A DNA stretch of 33,187 nucleotides, taken from assembly GCA_036268405.1 (NCBI GenBank), contig DATAUF010000022.1:1-33187 (forward strand), in the 5' to 3' direction. Positions 16,362 to 25,304 of this stretch are shown here, piece by piece; position 1 is the stretch's first letter; the number at the start of each line of letters is the position of its first letter. A program made the translations under genes and the position numbers. The stretch comes from DASZTV01 sp036268405. Its GTDB lineage: Bacteria > Actinomycetota > Actinomycetes > JAFAQI01. The notes under the pieces were generated by a model. That model had not been told where the DNA came from, did not search any database, and worked only from the letters and a program-made list of their open reading frames with translations.

Positions 16362-18287
16362 CTAGATGTCGAGGAAGCGGACGTCCTTGGCGTTGCGGGT
16401 GATGAAGTTGCGGCGGGCCTCGACGTCCTCGCCCATGAGCACGCTGAACATCTCGTCCGCCGTCGCGGCGTCGTCGAGGGTGACCTGCAGCAGCACCCGG
16501 GTGGCGGGGTTCATCGTGGTCTCCCACAACTCGTCGGCGTTCATCTCGCCGAGACCCTTGTAGCGCTGGATGCCATCTTCCTTGGGCAGCTTCTTGCCGC
16601 CCGCCGTGCCGGTCTCGATGATGCCGTCGCGCTCCCGGTCGGAGTACGCGTAGTCAGGCGGGTTCGGCTTGTTCCACTTCAGCTTGTAGAGCGGCGGCTG
16701 CGCGAGGTACACATGGCCGGCCTCGATCAGCGGCTTCATGAAGCGGAACAGCAGCGTCAGGAGCAGCGTCCTGATGTGCTGGCCGTCGACATCGGCGTCG
16801 GCCATCAGGATGATCTTGTGGTAGCGAAGCTTGTCCACATCGAAGTCGTCGTGAATGCCCGTGCCCAGTGCCGTGATCAGCGCCTGCACCTCGGTGTTCT
16901 GCAACACCCGGTCGATCCGCGCCTTCTCGACGTTGATGATCTTGCCGCGGATCGGCAGGATCGCCTGGTTCACCGGGTTGCGGCCACCCTTCGCCGAACC
17001 ACCTGCCGAATCACCCTCGACGACGTAGAGCTCGCACTCCTCCGGGTTCGTCGACTGGCAGTCCGCGAGCTTGCCGGGCAGGCCGCTCGACTCGAGCAGA
17101 CCCTTGCGGCCGCGGGCCAGATCGCGGGCCTTGCGCGCTGCCATCCGGGCCTGCGCCGCCTGCGCCGCCTTCGAGATGACGACCTTGCCCTCACGCGGGT
17201 TGCGCTCGAACCATGATCCGAGCCAGTCGTTGCACGCCTTCTGTACGAACGACTTCGCCTCGGTGTTGCCGAGCTTGGTCTTGGTCTGGCCTTCGAACTG
17301 CGGATTCGTCAGCTTGACCGAGACGATCGCGGTCAACCCCTCGCGGATGTCGTCGCCGGTGAGGTTGTCGTCCTTCTCCTTGAGGATCTTCTGGTCACGC
17401 GCGAACTTGTTGACCACCGTGGTCAGCGCAGCGCGGAAGCCTTCCTCGTGAGTGCCGCCTTCGTGGGTGTTGATGGTGTTGGCGAAGGTGTAGACCGACT
17501 CGGCGTACGTGGAGTTCCACTGCATGGCGACCTCGAGAGCCATGCCCTGGCCGTCATTGGAGAAGTGGATCACCGAGTCGTGCGCCGGGGACTTTGTCGC
17601 GTTGAGGTGCTTGACGAAGTCCTGGAGCCCGTCCTTGTACATGTAGAGGTTCTCGACCGGAGCCTCCTCGCGCTCATCGCGCAACGTGATGGACAGGCCG
17701 GCGTTGAGAAACGCCATCTCCTGCAGCCTGCGCGCCAGCGTCTCGTAGGAGTAGACCGTCGTCTCGAAGATCGACGGGTCGGCCCAGAACGTGACGGTCG
17801 TGCCGGTGTCGGTGGTCGCGGCCCCCTTCTCCAGCTGCCCGCTCGGCTTGCCGCCGTCGACGTAGGTCCGGTTCCACACGAAACCGTCCTTCATGATCTC
17901 GACATCGAGCCTGGTCGACAGCGCGTTGACGACCGAGGCGCCCACTCCGTGCAGGCCACCCGAGACGGCATAGGACTTGCCGTCGAACTTTCCGCCGGCA
18001 TGAAGCGTCGTGAGGATGACGTCGACGGCAGGCTTCTTCTCGACCGGATGCTTGTCGACCGGCATCCCTCGGCCGTTGTCGGTGACCCTGACGCCACCAT
18101 CAGCGAGCAGCGTGCAAAGGATCGTGTCGGCATGGCCGGCGAGCGACTCATCGACCGCGTTGTCGACGATCTCGTAGACAAGATGGTGCAGGCCGCGCTC
18201 ACCGGTGGAACCGATGTACATGCCGGGGCGCTTGCGTACCGCTTCCAGGCCCTCGAGGACGGTGATGGACCGGGCGTCGTAGGACAA
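16362..18287 (-). CDS. gyrB: DNA gyrase subunit B
   Basis: This 641-residue ATPase subunit of gyrase has the GHKL fold (EIVDNAVDE with catalytic Glu39, DNGRGMPV, GGLHGVGASVVNALS), the transducer domain, the TOPRIM domain (EGDSAGGSAK, DADVDGQHIRTLLL) and a normal C-terminus ending FITRNAKDVRFLDI. Length is typical of actinobacterial GyrB. The start is a TTG at 18287 with AGGAG about nine bases upstream; MSYDARSITVLEGLEAVRKRPGMYIG aligns with the family start. The 227 bp upstream contain a TAGGAT -10-like box (leftward) and a hairpin, so gyrB probably has its own promoter. Confidence 0.97.
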   Translation of the reverse strand: MSYDARSITVLEGLEAVRKRPGMYIGSTGERGLHHLVYEIVDNAVDESLAGHADTILCTLLADGGVRVTDNGRGMPVDKHPVEKKPAVDVILTTLHAGGKFDGKSYAVSGGLHGVGASVVNALSTRLDVEIMKDGFVWNRTYVDGGKPSGQLEKGAATTDTGTTVTFWADPSIFETTVYSYETLARRLQEMAFLNAGLSITLRDEREEAPVENLYMYKDGLQDFVKHLNATKSPAHDSVIHFSNDGQGMALEVAMQWNSTYAESVYTFANTINTHEGGTHEEGFRAALTTVVNKFARDQKILKEKDDNLTGDDIREGLTAIVSVKLTNPQFEGQTKTKLGNTEAKSFVQKACNDWLGSWFERNPREGKVVISKAAQAAQARMAARKARDLARGRKGLLESSGLPGKLADCQSTNPEECELYVVEGDSAGGSAKGGRNPVNQAILPIRGKIINVEKARIDRVLQNTEVQALITALGTGIHDDFDVDKLRYHKIILMADADVDGQHIRTLLLTLLFRFMKPLIEAGHVYLAQPPLYKLKWNKPNPPDYAYSDRERDGIIETGTAGGKKLPKEDGIQRYKGLGEMNADELWETTMNPATRVLLQVTLDDAATADEMFSVLMGEDVEARRNFITRNAKDVRFLDI

Positions 18288-18359
18288 GGGGTCTCCTGCT
18301 CAAAAAGCGCTGTGCGCTCGCCTCGGGGGATGCTTGATGTCAATCCTACCCTTGCCCGA

Positions 18360-18390
18360 CCACAGAACCGGCCCTTCGGGGCACCTGTGG
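18360..18390 (-). terminator. Hairpin with TTCG tetraloop between dciA and gyrB
   Basis: CCACAG at 18360-18365 pairs with CTGTGG at 18385-18390, and an inner GCCC-TTCG-GGGC stem caps it. It is upstream of gyrB and downstream of dciA in the leftward direction, so it could end the dnaA-dciA transcript or act in the gyrB leader. No U run follows. Confidence 0.45.
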
Positions 18391-18514
18391 AGGGACGTGG
18401 CGCGCAAACGCCCTCGGATCAATGTCCCCCTACGCGGGAGATAGCCGGAAACGGGCGTGCGAAGCAGTCAGCGCGACGGCCTGAGCCTAGTAGTCCGCAC
18501 CGACATCCGCTCGA

Positions 18515-19039
18515 CTATCCGTACGTGTCCCGCGGCCCGCGCCCGACCACCCGTAGCCGGCCGTGACGCCAGTTCGGCTGGGTCGGACCGTGCACCTTGA
18601 GCTTGGTGACGACGCCCGGTCCGACCTCGGCGGCGATCCGTCCGAGCAGCTGCCGCGAGAGCAGGCGCAGCTGGGTCGCCCAGGCGGTCGACTCCGCGAT
18701 GCAGGTGAGCTCGCCGTCCTGCAGCCGTTCCGGCCGGCAGTGCTCGGCGATGTCGGGGCCGACGATCTCTGCCCACCTCGGCAGCAGGCCCGCCGCGGTC
18801 AGCGTGCGGCCCCAGTCCCGGTCGCGGACCAGCGCGTCGAACGCCGCCCCGAGCGCCGTGGGGTCGCGGGAGTCCGGCCCGGCGCCGCTCCACGTGGCCT
18901 CGCCGGCCTGCCGGGCCCGGGCCGCCTTGCGCACCGGCTTCGCCTGCCGCGCGCGAGCCAGCAGGCGGCGCGCCGGGTCGACCGCGGCTGGTGGCGCGTC
19001 GTCGACCGGCTCCTCGCCGGTCACCCCCTCATCGGACAC
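18515..19039 (-). CDS. dciA: DciA-type replicative helicase loader (DUF721)
   Basis: This protein has about 174 residues. The C-terminal half carries the DUF721/DciA domain: WGRTLTAAGLLPRWAEIVGPDIAEHCRPERLQDGELT..STAWATQLRLLS. In bacteria lacking DnaC/DnaI, DciA interacts with the DnaB helicase and helps load it. The N-terminal half is Arg/Ala-rich and probably disordered (LLARARQAKPVRKAARARQ). I chose the GTG at 19039 (VSDEGVTGEE), which overlaps the recF end by 11 bases. Another GTG at 19075 would add 12 residues. The position between recF and gyrB is the standard actinobacterial one. Confidence 0.88.
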   Translation of the reverse strand: MSDEGVTGEEPVDDAPPAAVDPARRLLARARQAKPVRKAARARQAGEATWSGAGPDSRDPTALGAAFDALVRDRDWGRTLTAAGLLPRWAEIVGPDIAEHCRPERLQDGELTCIAESTAWATQLRLLSRQLLGRIAAEVGPGVVTKLKVHGPTQPNWRHGRLRVVGRGPRDTYG

Positions 19040-20152
19040 GTTCGACCTGCCCTGCCGCGACGTCGTAGCGGGCACCGATGAGCTGCTCGGGGACGTCGCC
19101 GGCGACTGCGGCAGTGATCAGGACCTGCTCGGCGGGCGCGACGAGCTCGGCGAGCGACATCCGCCGGGTCGCGTCGAGCTCGGCGAAGACGTCGTCGAGG
19201 ATCAGCACCGGCTCGCCACCATCGGCGCGCAGCAGGTCGTACGCCGCCAGGCGCAACGCGAGAGCGAGCGACCAGGACTCACCGTGACTGGCATAGCCCC
19301 TCGCTGGCAGGCCTCCTATCGAAAGCACGAGGTCGTCACGGTGCGGCCCGACCAGCGTCAGCCCACGATCGAGCTCGGCGTCGCGCTTTCCGGCGAGCGC
19401 GGCAGCCATCGCGGCGGCGAGCAGCTCACGGTCGGTGCTGCCGACGATCTCCGGCGCGACCGACGAGGTGTAGTCCAGCGCCGTCGGGCCCCCGCCCCGG
19501 CTGACCTCGGCGTACGCCTTGTCCACCAGCGGGCGCAGTGCGTCGACCAGCTCGTGGCGTCCGGCGAGCAGCGCCGCCCCGGCCTCGGCGAGATGCGCGT
19601 CCCAGACATCAAGGGTCCGCAGGTCGGCGCCCGCGCGGCGGGCGTGGCCGGAGGATTTGAGCAGCGCGTTGCGTTGCTTCAAGACGCGGTCGTAGTCGCT
19701 TCGGACCGCGGCATACCGCGGGGCGCGGGCGACGAGCAGGTCGTCGAGGTAGTCGCGCCGGCCCGAGGGATCGCCTTTGACGATCGCGAGATCCTCAGGA
19801 GCGAACAGCACGGTACGCAATGTGCCGAGCAGATCCCGGGCCTTCGGCAGCGCCGCCCCGCCGCGGCGTGCCCGATTGGCCTTGCCCGGGGAGATCTCGA
19901 CTTCGAGCAGGGTGTCCCGGCCGTCCTGCATGACGACGCCGCGCACCACAGCGCGCTCCGCGCCTTCCCGGACCAGCGGCGCGTCATGCGCGACTCGATG
20001 GCTCGCGAGCGTCGCGAGATAACCGACTGCCTCGACAAGGTTGGTCTTCCCTTGTCCGTTGGGGCCGACCAACGCGGTCGCCCCCGGCTCGAAGTCGAGG
20101 TCGACCTGGGGGTAAGAGCGGAAATCGGTCGCCGACAGCTTGGCGACGTACA

Positions 20153-20153
<1 letters not shown>
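19029..20153 (-). CDS. recF: DNA replication and repair protein RecF
   Basis: This 374-residue SMC-like ATPase acts with RecO and RecR to load RecA at single-strand gaps. Walker A is GPNGQGKTN (30-38), the ABC signature region is ASHGESWSLALALRLA, and Walker B is VLILDDVFAELD. The N-terminus MYVAKLSATDFRSYPQVDLDF is typical. The ATG shares one base with the gnd stop (TGATG), and the gene overlaps dciA, so gnd-recF-dciA form one coupled unit. Length and motifs are complete. Confidence 0.96.
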
Positions 20154-21079
<926 letters not shown>

Positions 21080-21125
21080 GACGAATCTCCTAGGAAGCTC
21101 TGTGGGATCTAAGAAGGCTCTGCTT

Positions 21126-22259
21126 CTAAGAGGCTAGGCGGACCGGCATGAGGAGGTACCGGTGGTCGGCCCCGCCGTCGCCGTCGGTCTTACCGGTCAA
21201 TACCGCGGGCTTGGTCGGCCCGGTGAACGACAGCGTGGCTGCGTCGGAGTCAAGCGAGCCCAACCCGTCGAGCAGGTACGTCGGGTTGAACGCGATCGTG
21301 AGCGCCTCGCCGTCGAAGTCCGCCGGAAGCGACTCGGTCGCCGCCGCGTCGTCCAGCCCACCGGCCTCCAACCCGATCCCATCGGAGGAGAACGACAACC
21401 GGATCGGAGAGGTCCGTGACGCCACGAGCGCGACCCGGCGTACCGCATCGGTCAACGCCGCCACGTCGACGCTTGCCGTCGCTGTCGACGTCTCCGGCAG
21501 CAGCGATCGGTACTTCGGGAACTCTCCGTCGAGCAGCCGGCTCGTCGTCGACCGCTCACCGCCCGCCAACCCGATCAGGCCCTCGCCCGCCGCGGTCGCC
21601 GAAAGCGCGATCGCCAGCTGCGCTCCCGCGGTCAACGACTTGGCGGCATCGGCCAGGGTCCGTGCCGGAACGAGCGCCGTGGCCTGCATCGACGGCTCCT
21701 CCGGCTGCCACTTCAGGGTCCGGACGGCCAGTCGATAGCGGTCGGTGGCGGCGAGCGTCATGACCTCGCCCTCGATCTCCACGCGGATTCCGGTGAGCAC
21801 CGGCAGCGCATCGTCGCGACCCGCGGCCACGGCAACCGCAGCAACCGCGGCGGCGAAGGCGTCGCTTCCCACCGTGCCGGACACCGCTGGCATCTCCGGA
21901 AGCGTCGGGTACTCGTCGAGCGGCAGCGTGGGCAGCGTGAACTTCGACGAGCCGCACGTCAGCACCACGCGAGTGCCATCGGTGGCAAGGTCAATCGGCG
22001 ACGGCGGCAAACTGCGGGTGATCTCCGCGAGCAGCCGCCCGGGCACGAGCACCGACCCGCCCTCCGCAACGGTCACCTCGAGGTTGGCCTGCGCCGACAC
22101 CTCGTAGTCGAACCCGGACAGCCGTACGCCGCTCGTGGTGTCGGTGCCGGCGTCGATCCGAAGCCCGGACAGGACAGGAAGGGCGGCCTTCTGCGGGAGG
22201 ATCCGCGTCGCCCATGCGACAGCGTCAGCAAAGGCGTCTCGTTCGACTCGAATCTTCAT
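21126..22259 (-). CDS. dnaN: DNA polymerase III sliding clamp (beta subunit)
   Basis: This 377-residue clamp has three repeated domains and forms a dimeric ring that tethers polymerase III to DNA. Recognisable parts are MKIRVERDAFADAVAWATRILPQK, LPVLSGLRI, DEYPTLPEMP, LPVLTGIRVE, TDRYRLAVR and the C-terminus YLLMPVRLAS. I chose the ATG at 22259 because MKIRVERD is the normal start and GGAAGG lies about nine bases upstream; an upstream in-frame start at 22301 adds an unrelated His-rich stretch. The stop TAG lies in a near direct repeat of TCTAAGA(A)GGCT before gnd. Confidence 0.97.
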   Translation of the reverse strand: MKIRVERDAFADAVAWATRILPQKAALPVLSGLRIDAGTDTTSGVRLSGFDYEVSAQANLEVTVAEGGSVLVPGRLLAEITRSLPPSPIDLATDGTRVVLTCGSSKFTLPTLPLDEYPTLPEMPAVSGTVGSDAFAAAVAAVAVAAGRDDALPVLTGIRVEIEGEVMTLAATDRYRLAVRTLKWQPEEPSMQATALVPARTLADAAKSLTAGAQLAIALSATAAGEGLIGLAGGERSTTSRLLDGEFPKYRSLLPETSTATASVDVAALTDAVRRVALVASRTSPIRLSFSSDGIGLEAGGLDDAAATESLPADFDGEALTIAFNPTYLLDGLGSLDSDAATLSFTGPTKPAVLTGKTDGDGGADHRYLLMPVRLAS

Positions 22260-22626
22260 GCCAGCCGCCTTCCGTTGGTGGTGATGCCGTTCGCCATCCA
22301 CATCGTGATAAGCGATCGGTAGGACAAGTTATGTAGCCACTCGTTGTCGTCATATGCGCGGTGGACACTGTCGATAACCGGTGAAAGCGCAGGTCGGCGG
22401 CCAGTTAGGGCTGTCCAAGACGTGTGGATGACGCCGACGTTCCGGCGATCTGCCTGGGGACGACGCTTCGGCGACCCTGGATTGGACGAAGTTCCCAGGA
22501 AACGTCCACAGCCTTGTCCCCAGGTTGTGTACGGCTGATCTTCAGCGTGACTGAGCATGGTCAACGGGGCGAATGTGACGCCTGGTTCATCGCAGCGTGC
22601 GTTCCGGGACGCGCTTCGGGACACCG
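22260..22626. other. Candidate chromosomal replication origin (oriC) between dnaA and dnaN
   Basis: This 367-bp non-coding stretch contains six nonamers resembling the DnaA box TT(A/G)TCCACA: CCATCCACA 22294-22302 (+), GTGTCCACC 22360-22368 (-), TTATCGACA 22369-22377 (-), TCATCCACA 22423-22431 (-), ACGTCCACA 22502-22510 (+) and TTGTCCCCA 22514-22522 (+). Matches are one or two bases off consensus. The second and third boxes abut; the last two are 12 bp apart in the same orientation. The stretch 22301-22360 is about half A+T, richer than its surroundings, and could be the unwinding element. Gene strands diverge around this region, as expected at an origin. Confidence 0.75.
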
Positions 22627-24063
22627 TCATGACCTTGCTTGGCTCTTGATGCGGTTGGTCAGCTCGCTGACCTGGGTGTAGACCGAGCGTCGCTCGGCCA
22701 TCAACGAGCGGATCTTGCGGTCGGCGTGCATGACGGTGGTGTGGTCGCGCCCTCCGAAGTGCTGGCCGATCTTGGGCAAGGAGAGCTCGGTGAGCTCACG
22801 GCACAGGTACATCGCGACCTGGCGGGCCTGGACGAGCACCCGGCTGCGCGACGAGCCGCACAGGTCCTCCATGGAGATGGAGAAGTAGGCGGCGGTCTGG
22901 GCCATGATCGTCGACGCCGTGATCTCCGGGCCTGCCGCATCGGCGATGAGGTCCTTGAGCACGATCTCGGCGAGCGCGAGGTCGACGGCTTGGCGGTTCA
23001 GGCTGGCGAACGCCGTGACCCGGATCAGCGCGCCCTCGAGCTCGCGGATGTTCGAGGAGATCTTGCTGGCGATGAACTCCAGGACCTCGGCGGGCGCATC
23101 GAGCCGTTCGGCGGCGGCCTTCTTGCGAAGGATCGCGATCCGGGTCTCGAGCTCGGGGGGCTGCACATCGGTGATCAGGCCCCACTCGAAGCGGTTGCGG
23201 AGCCGATCCTCCAGCGTGACCAACTGCTTCGGTGTGCGGTCCGAGGAGATGACGATCTGCGAGTTGGCATTGTGCAGCGTGTTGAACGTATGGAAGAACT
23301 CTTCCTGGGTCTGTTCCTTGTTCTCCAGGAACTGGATGTCGTCCACCAGCAGCACATCGATGTTGCGGTAGCGCTTGCGGAACATCTCACCGCGGCCGTC
23401 ACGGATCGAGTTGATGAAGTCGTTCGTGAACTCCTCGGAGCTCACGTAGCGGACGCGGCTGCCGGGTACGAGGGCCCGCGTGTAGTGCCCGATCGCGTGG
23501 AGCAGGTGGGTTTTGCCAAGACCGGACTCGCCGTAGATGAACAGCGGGTTGTACGCCTTCGCGGGCGCCTCGGCGACAGCGACGGCCGCAGCATGCGCGA
23601 AGCGGTTGCTCGACCCGATGACAAAGGTCTCGAACTGGTACTTCGGGTTGAGCCGGTCGGACTCGCCACGTTTCGCGGCCAACGCCGGCGCGGGGGCGGG
23701 CTCGTCATCCGCCGGGTAGGGGTCGGGCTCGGTGATGGTGCCCGAAGCACTGTCGGACCCTGCGTCGTCTGGCGCGGCGGTCTCGGACTCGACGGTCACC
23801 GCAACCCGGACATCGCAGGCGAGCTCGCGCGAGAGGGCGTCAACAACGAGCGGGCGCAGTCGGGTGTCGAGCACGTCACGGGCAAAGTCGTTCGGCGTTG
23901 CGAGCACGACGGTGTCCTGCACGAGAGCGAGCGGCTTCGTCAGGCGAAGCCATGCACGCTGTTGCGCGGAGACCACGTCCTCACCGAGTCCGGCAATCGC
24001 ACGGGTCCAGACAGCGTCGAGATCGAGGACCTGGTCTGACAATGGGCGCTCCCGATCGGACAC
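22627..24063 (-). CDS. dnaA: Chromosomal replication initiator DnaA
   Basis: This 478-residue initiator has domain I (1-90, protein contacts), a linker rich in Asp/Pro/Ala (95-135), the AAA+ domain with Walker A GESGLGKTH (178-186), Walker B VLLVDDIQFL and sensor SSDRTP, and the DNA-binding domain IV with GRDHTTVMHADRKI. DnaA-ATP binds DnaA boxes and opens oriC. The GTG at 24063 gives MSDRERPLSDQVLDLDAVW. The promoter region upstream holds three DnaA boxes, which implies autoregulation. The length is shorter than Streptomyces DnaA, mainly because the linker is short. Confidence 0.98.
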   Translation of the reverse strand: MSDRERPLSDQVLDLDAVWTRAIAGLGEDVVSAQQRAWLRLTKPLALVQDTVVLATPNDFARDVLDTRLRPLVVDALSRELACDVRVAVTVESETAAPDDAGSDSASGTITEPDPYPADDEPAPAPALAAKRGESDRLNPKYQFETFVIGSSNRFAHAAAVAVAEAPAKAYNPLFIYGESGLGKTHLLHAIGHYTRALVPGSRVRYVSSEEFTNDFINSIRDGRGEMFRKRYRNIDVLLVDDIQFLENKEQTQEEFFHTFNTLHNANSQIVISSDRTPKQLVTLEDRLRNRFEWGLITDVQPPELETRIAILRKKAAAERLDAPAEVLEFIASKISSNIRELEGALIRVTAFASLNRQAVDLALAEIVLKDLIADAAGPEITASTIMAQTAAYFSISMEDLCGSSRSRVLVQARQVAMYLCRELTELSLPKIGQHFGGRDHTTVMHADRKIRSLMAERRSVYTQVSELTNRIKSQARS

Positions 24064-24110
24064 GGTCTGGTGGACTCTGTGAGGTGTTCCCTACGTGACC
24101 GACGAGATGC

Positions 24111-24143
24111 TCGTCCACACCGCCATCCACAGACTGTGGATGC
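24111..24143. promoter_or_regulatory. DnaA-box cluster in the dnaA promoter region, including a palindromic pair
   Basis: Boxes are TCGTCCACA (24111-24119), CCATCCACA (24123-24131) and, on the other strand, GCATCCACA (24135-24143). The last two form a perfect palindrome CATCCACAG-A-CTGTGGATG (24124-24142). They lie 48-80 bp upstream of the dnaA start. A possible leftward promoter (TGGACG, 18 bp, TAGGGA) overlaps the first box, which would suit repression by DnaA, but the promoter is uncertain. Confidence 0.7.
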
Positions 24144-24368
24144 TTGCAGGACGAACTGCTTGCCGACCGAAGTAACGAACGCAAAACCGACGTGGCACGA
24201 AGGTGCAACCACCTCGTTTGAACGGGGCGATCGGGGAAGGCCGGCGGCGGAACGTTACAGCCTGGTGGCGGTCGCTTCAACCGGATCCGGCGATTCATCC
24301 AGTGTTTGCGGCGTGTCGTCTTGACAGGCCTCTCGCGTCGTCGCCGGTGGCTCGCCTGCCGGGATGGT

Positions 24369-24398
24369 TTGACCGGGCTTGCCGGGCGCCCGTACCGT
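24369..24398 (+). promoter_or_regulatory. Candidate rpmH promoter
   Basis: TTGACC (24369-24374) and TACCGT (24393-24398) are separated by 18 bp and match the actinobacterial housekeeping pattern TTGACn / TAnnnT. They lie about 135 bp upstream of the rpmH start. No other pair this good is seen in the region. Confidence 0.5.
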
Positions 24399-24532
24399 GG
24401 CTGAGCGCGCTCCCCTGCGCGGGTTCGTACGTCGTACCCGTCGCAAGCCGCGGAGCCGCGCCCTAGACCTGCAGCGACCCCTTGCTGCACATGCAGCTTC
24501 GGCTGCACAGCGCGCATCCCCTGGGAGAGCAA

Positions 24533-24670
24533 GTGAGCAAGCGGACGTTTCAGCCGAACAACCGTCGGCGTGCGAAGACGCACGGCTTTCGGCTGCGGAT
24601 GCGCACCCGAGCCGGTCGCGCGGTTCTCGCTGCGCGCCGCCGCAAGGGCCGCGCCAGCATTTCCGCCTGA
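24533..24670 (+). CDS. rpmH: 50S ribosomal protein L34
   Basis: This 45-residue, highly basic protein reads MSKRTFQPNNRRRAKTHGFR at the start and ends RRKGRASISA, an almost invariant L34 sequence in Actinobacteria. The GTG at 24533 has GGGAG six to ten bases upstream. The frame is open upstream to 24482, but that part is not L34. It is the first gene of the rightward unit; rnpA follows after 20 bp, the near-universal arrangement beside dnaA. Confidence 0.97.
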   Translation: MSKRTFQPNNRRRAKTHGFRLRMRTRAGRAVLAARRRKGRASISA

Positions 24671-24690
24671 GCTGCCAAGAAAGAGACAGA

Positions 24691-25035
24691 GTGCTCTCGC
24701 GGTCCTCGCGGTTGCACCAGCGCACCGACTTTCGCACCGCCACACGAGCGGGCCGCCGGGTCGGCGCCGCCGGTCTGGTGCTCCACGCCTACGTCGACAC
24801 CACGGGCAGCTGTGACCCGGCCCGCAAGGTCGGTTTCGTCGTCGGTCGGGCAGTGGGACCCGCAGTGACCCGCAACCAGGTCCGCCGTCGGCTGCGGCAT
24901 CTCGTCGCCGAGCGGCTGGATCGGATGCCCGCAGGTGCCCGTTTGGTCGTGCGTGCCACACCGAGCGCCGCCGGCCGCAGCTTCGCGGCTCTCGGCGCCT
25001 CACTCGACGCCGCTCTCGCGAAGGCCTACCGATGA
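24691..25035 (+). CDS. rnpA: Ribonuclease P protein component
   Basis: This 114-residue basic protein binds the RNase P RNA and assists 5' maturation of tRNAs. It reads VLSRSSRLHQRTDFRTATRAGRR and carries the family motif AVTRNQVRRRLRHL (the RNR region), with KVGFVVGRAVG before it. I chose the GTG at 24691, 20 bp after rpmH, because LSRSSRLxxxxDF is the normal start; the frame is open upstream and overlaps rpmH out of frame. Its stop overlaps the yidD ATG (ATGA). Confidence 0.94.
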   Translation: MLSRSSRLHQRTDFRTATRAGRRVGAAGLVLHAYVDTTGSCDPARKVGFVVGRAVGPAVTRNQVRRRLRHLVAERLDRMPAGARLVVRATPSAAGRSFAALGASLDAALAKAYR

Positions 25036-25304
25036 CCGTCCCGGCCGTTGCCGCGGCACCGTCACATCGCGGAAGCTGGCCGGCGGCAGCCGTCCTCGCT
25101 GTGTTGCGGAGCTACCAGAGGTGGGTTTCGCCCCTGTTTGCCCCACATTGTCGGTTTTATCCGTCCTGTAGCAGCTACGCCGCAGCCGCGGTATCGGAGC
25201 ACGGCGCCGCGCGAGGTGGCTGGCTGACGCTGCGACGGCTCGCGCGATGCCATCCGCTGCACGCCGGCGGCTATGACCCGGTCCCTGAGCGGAGTACGCA
25301 CTGA
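25032..25304 (+). CDS. yidD: Membrane protein insertion efficiency factor YidD
   Basis: This 90-residue protein has the YidD core LRSYQRWVSPLFAPHCRFYPSCSSYAAAAV, with the conserved cysteine pair, then RRLARCHPLHAGGYDPVP. YidD is a small inner-leaflet protein that supports YidC-mediated insertion. The first 22 residues are extra compared with many homologues. The ATG overlaps the rnpA stop by four bases and the stop shares one base with the yidC ATG, giving tight coupling. Confidence 0.94.
   Translation: MTVPAVAAAPSHRGSWPAAAVLAVLRSYQRWVSPLFAPHCRFYPSCSSYAAAAVSEHGAARGGWLTLRRLARCHPLHAGGYDPVPERSTH

Larger units (their letters stand above)
24064..24532. promoter_or_regulatory. Divergent promoter region between dnaA and rpmH
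   Basis: This 469-bp gene-free stretch holds the leftward dnaA and rightward rpmH promoters. The dnaA side (24064-24145) has three DnaA boxes. The middle (24145-24365) shows nothing I can name beyond TTGACA at 24322 without a matching -10. The rpmH side has a plausible promoter at 24369-24398 and a leader of about 130 bases ending in GGGAG before the rpmH GTG. Neither strand has an open frame here that looks like a gene. Confidence 0.6.
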
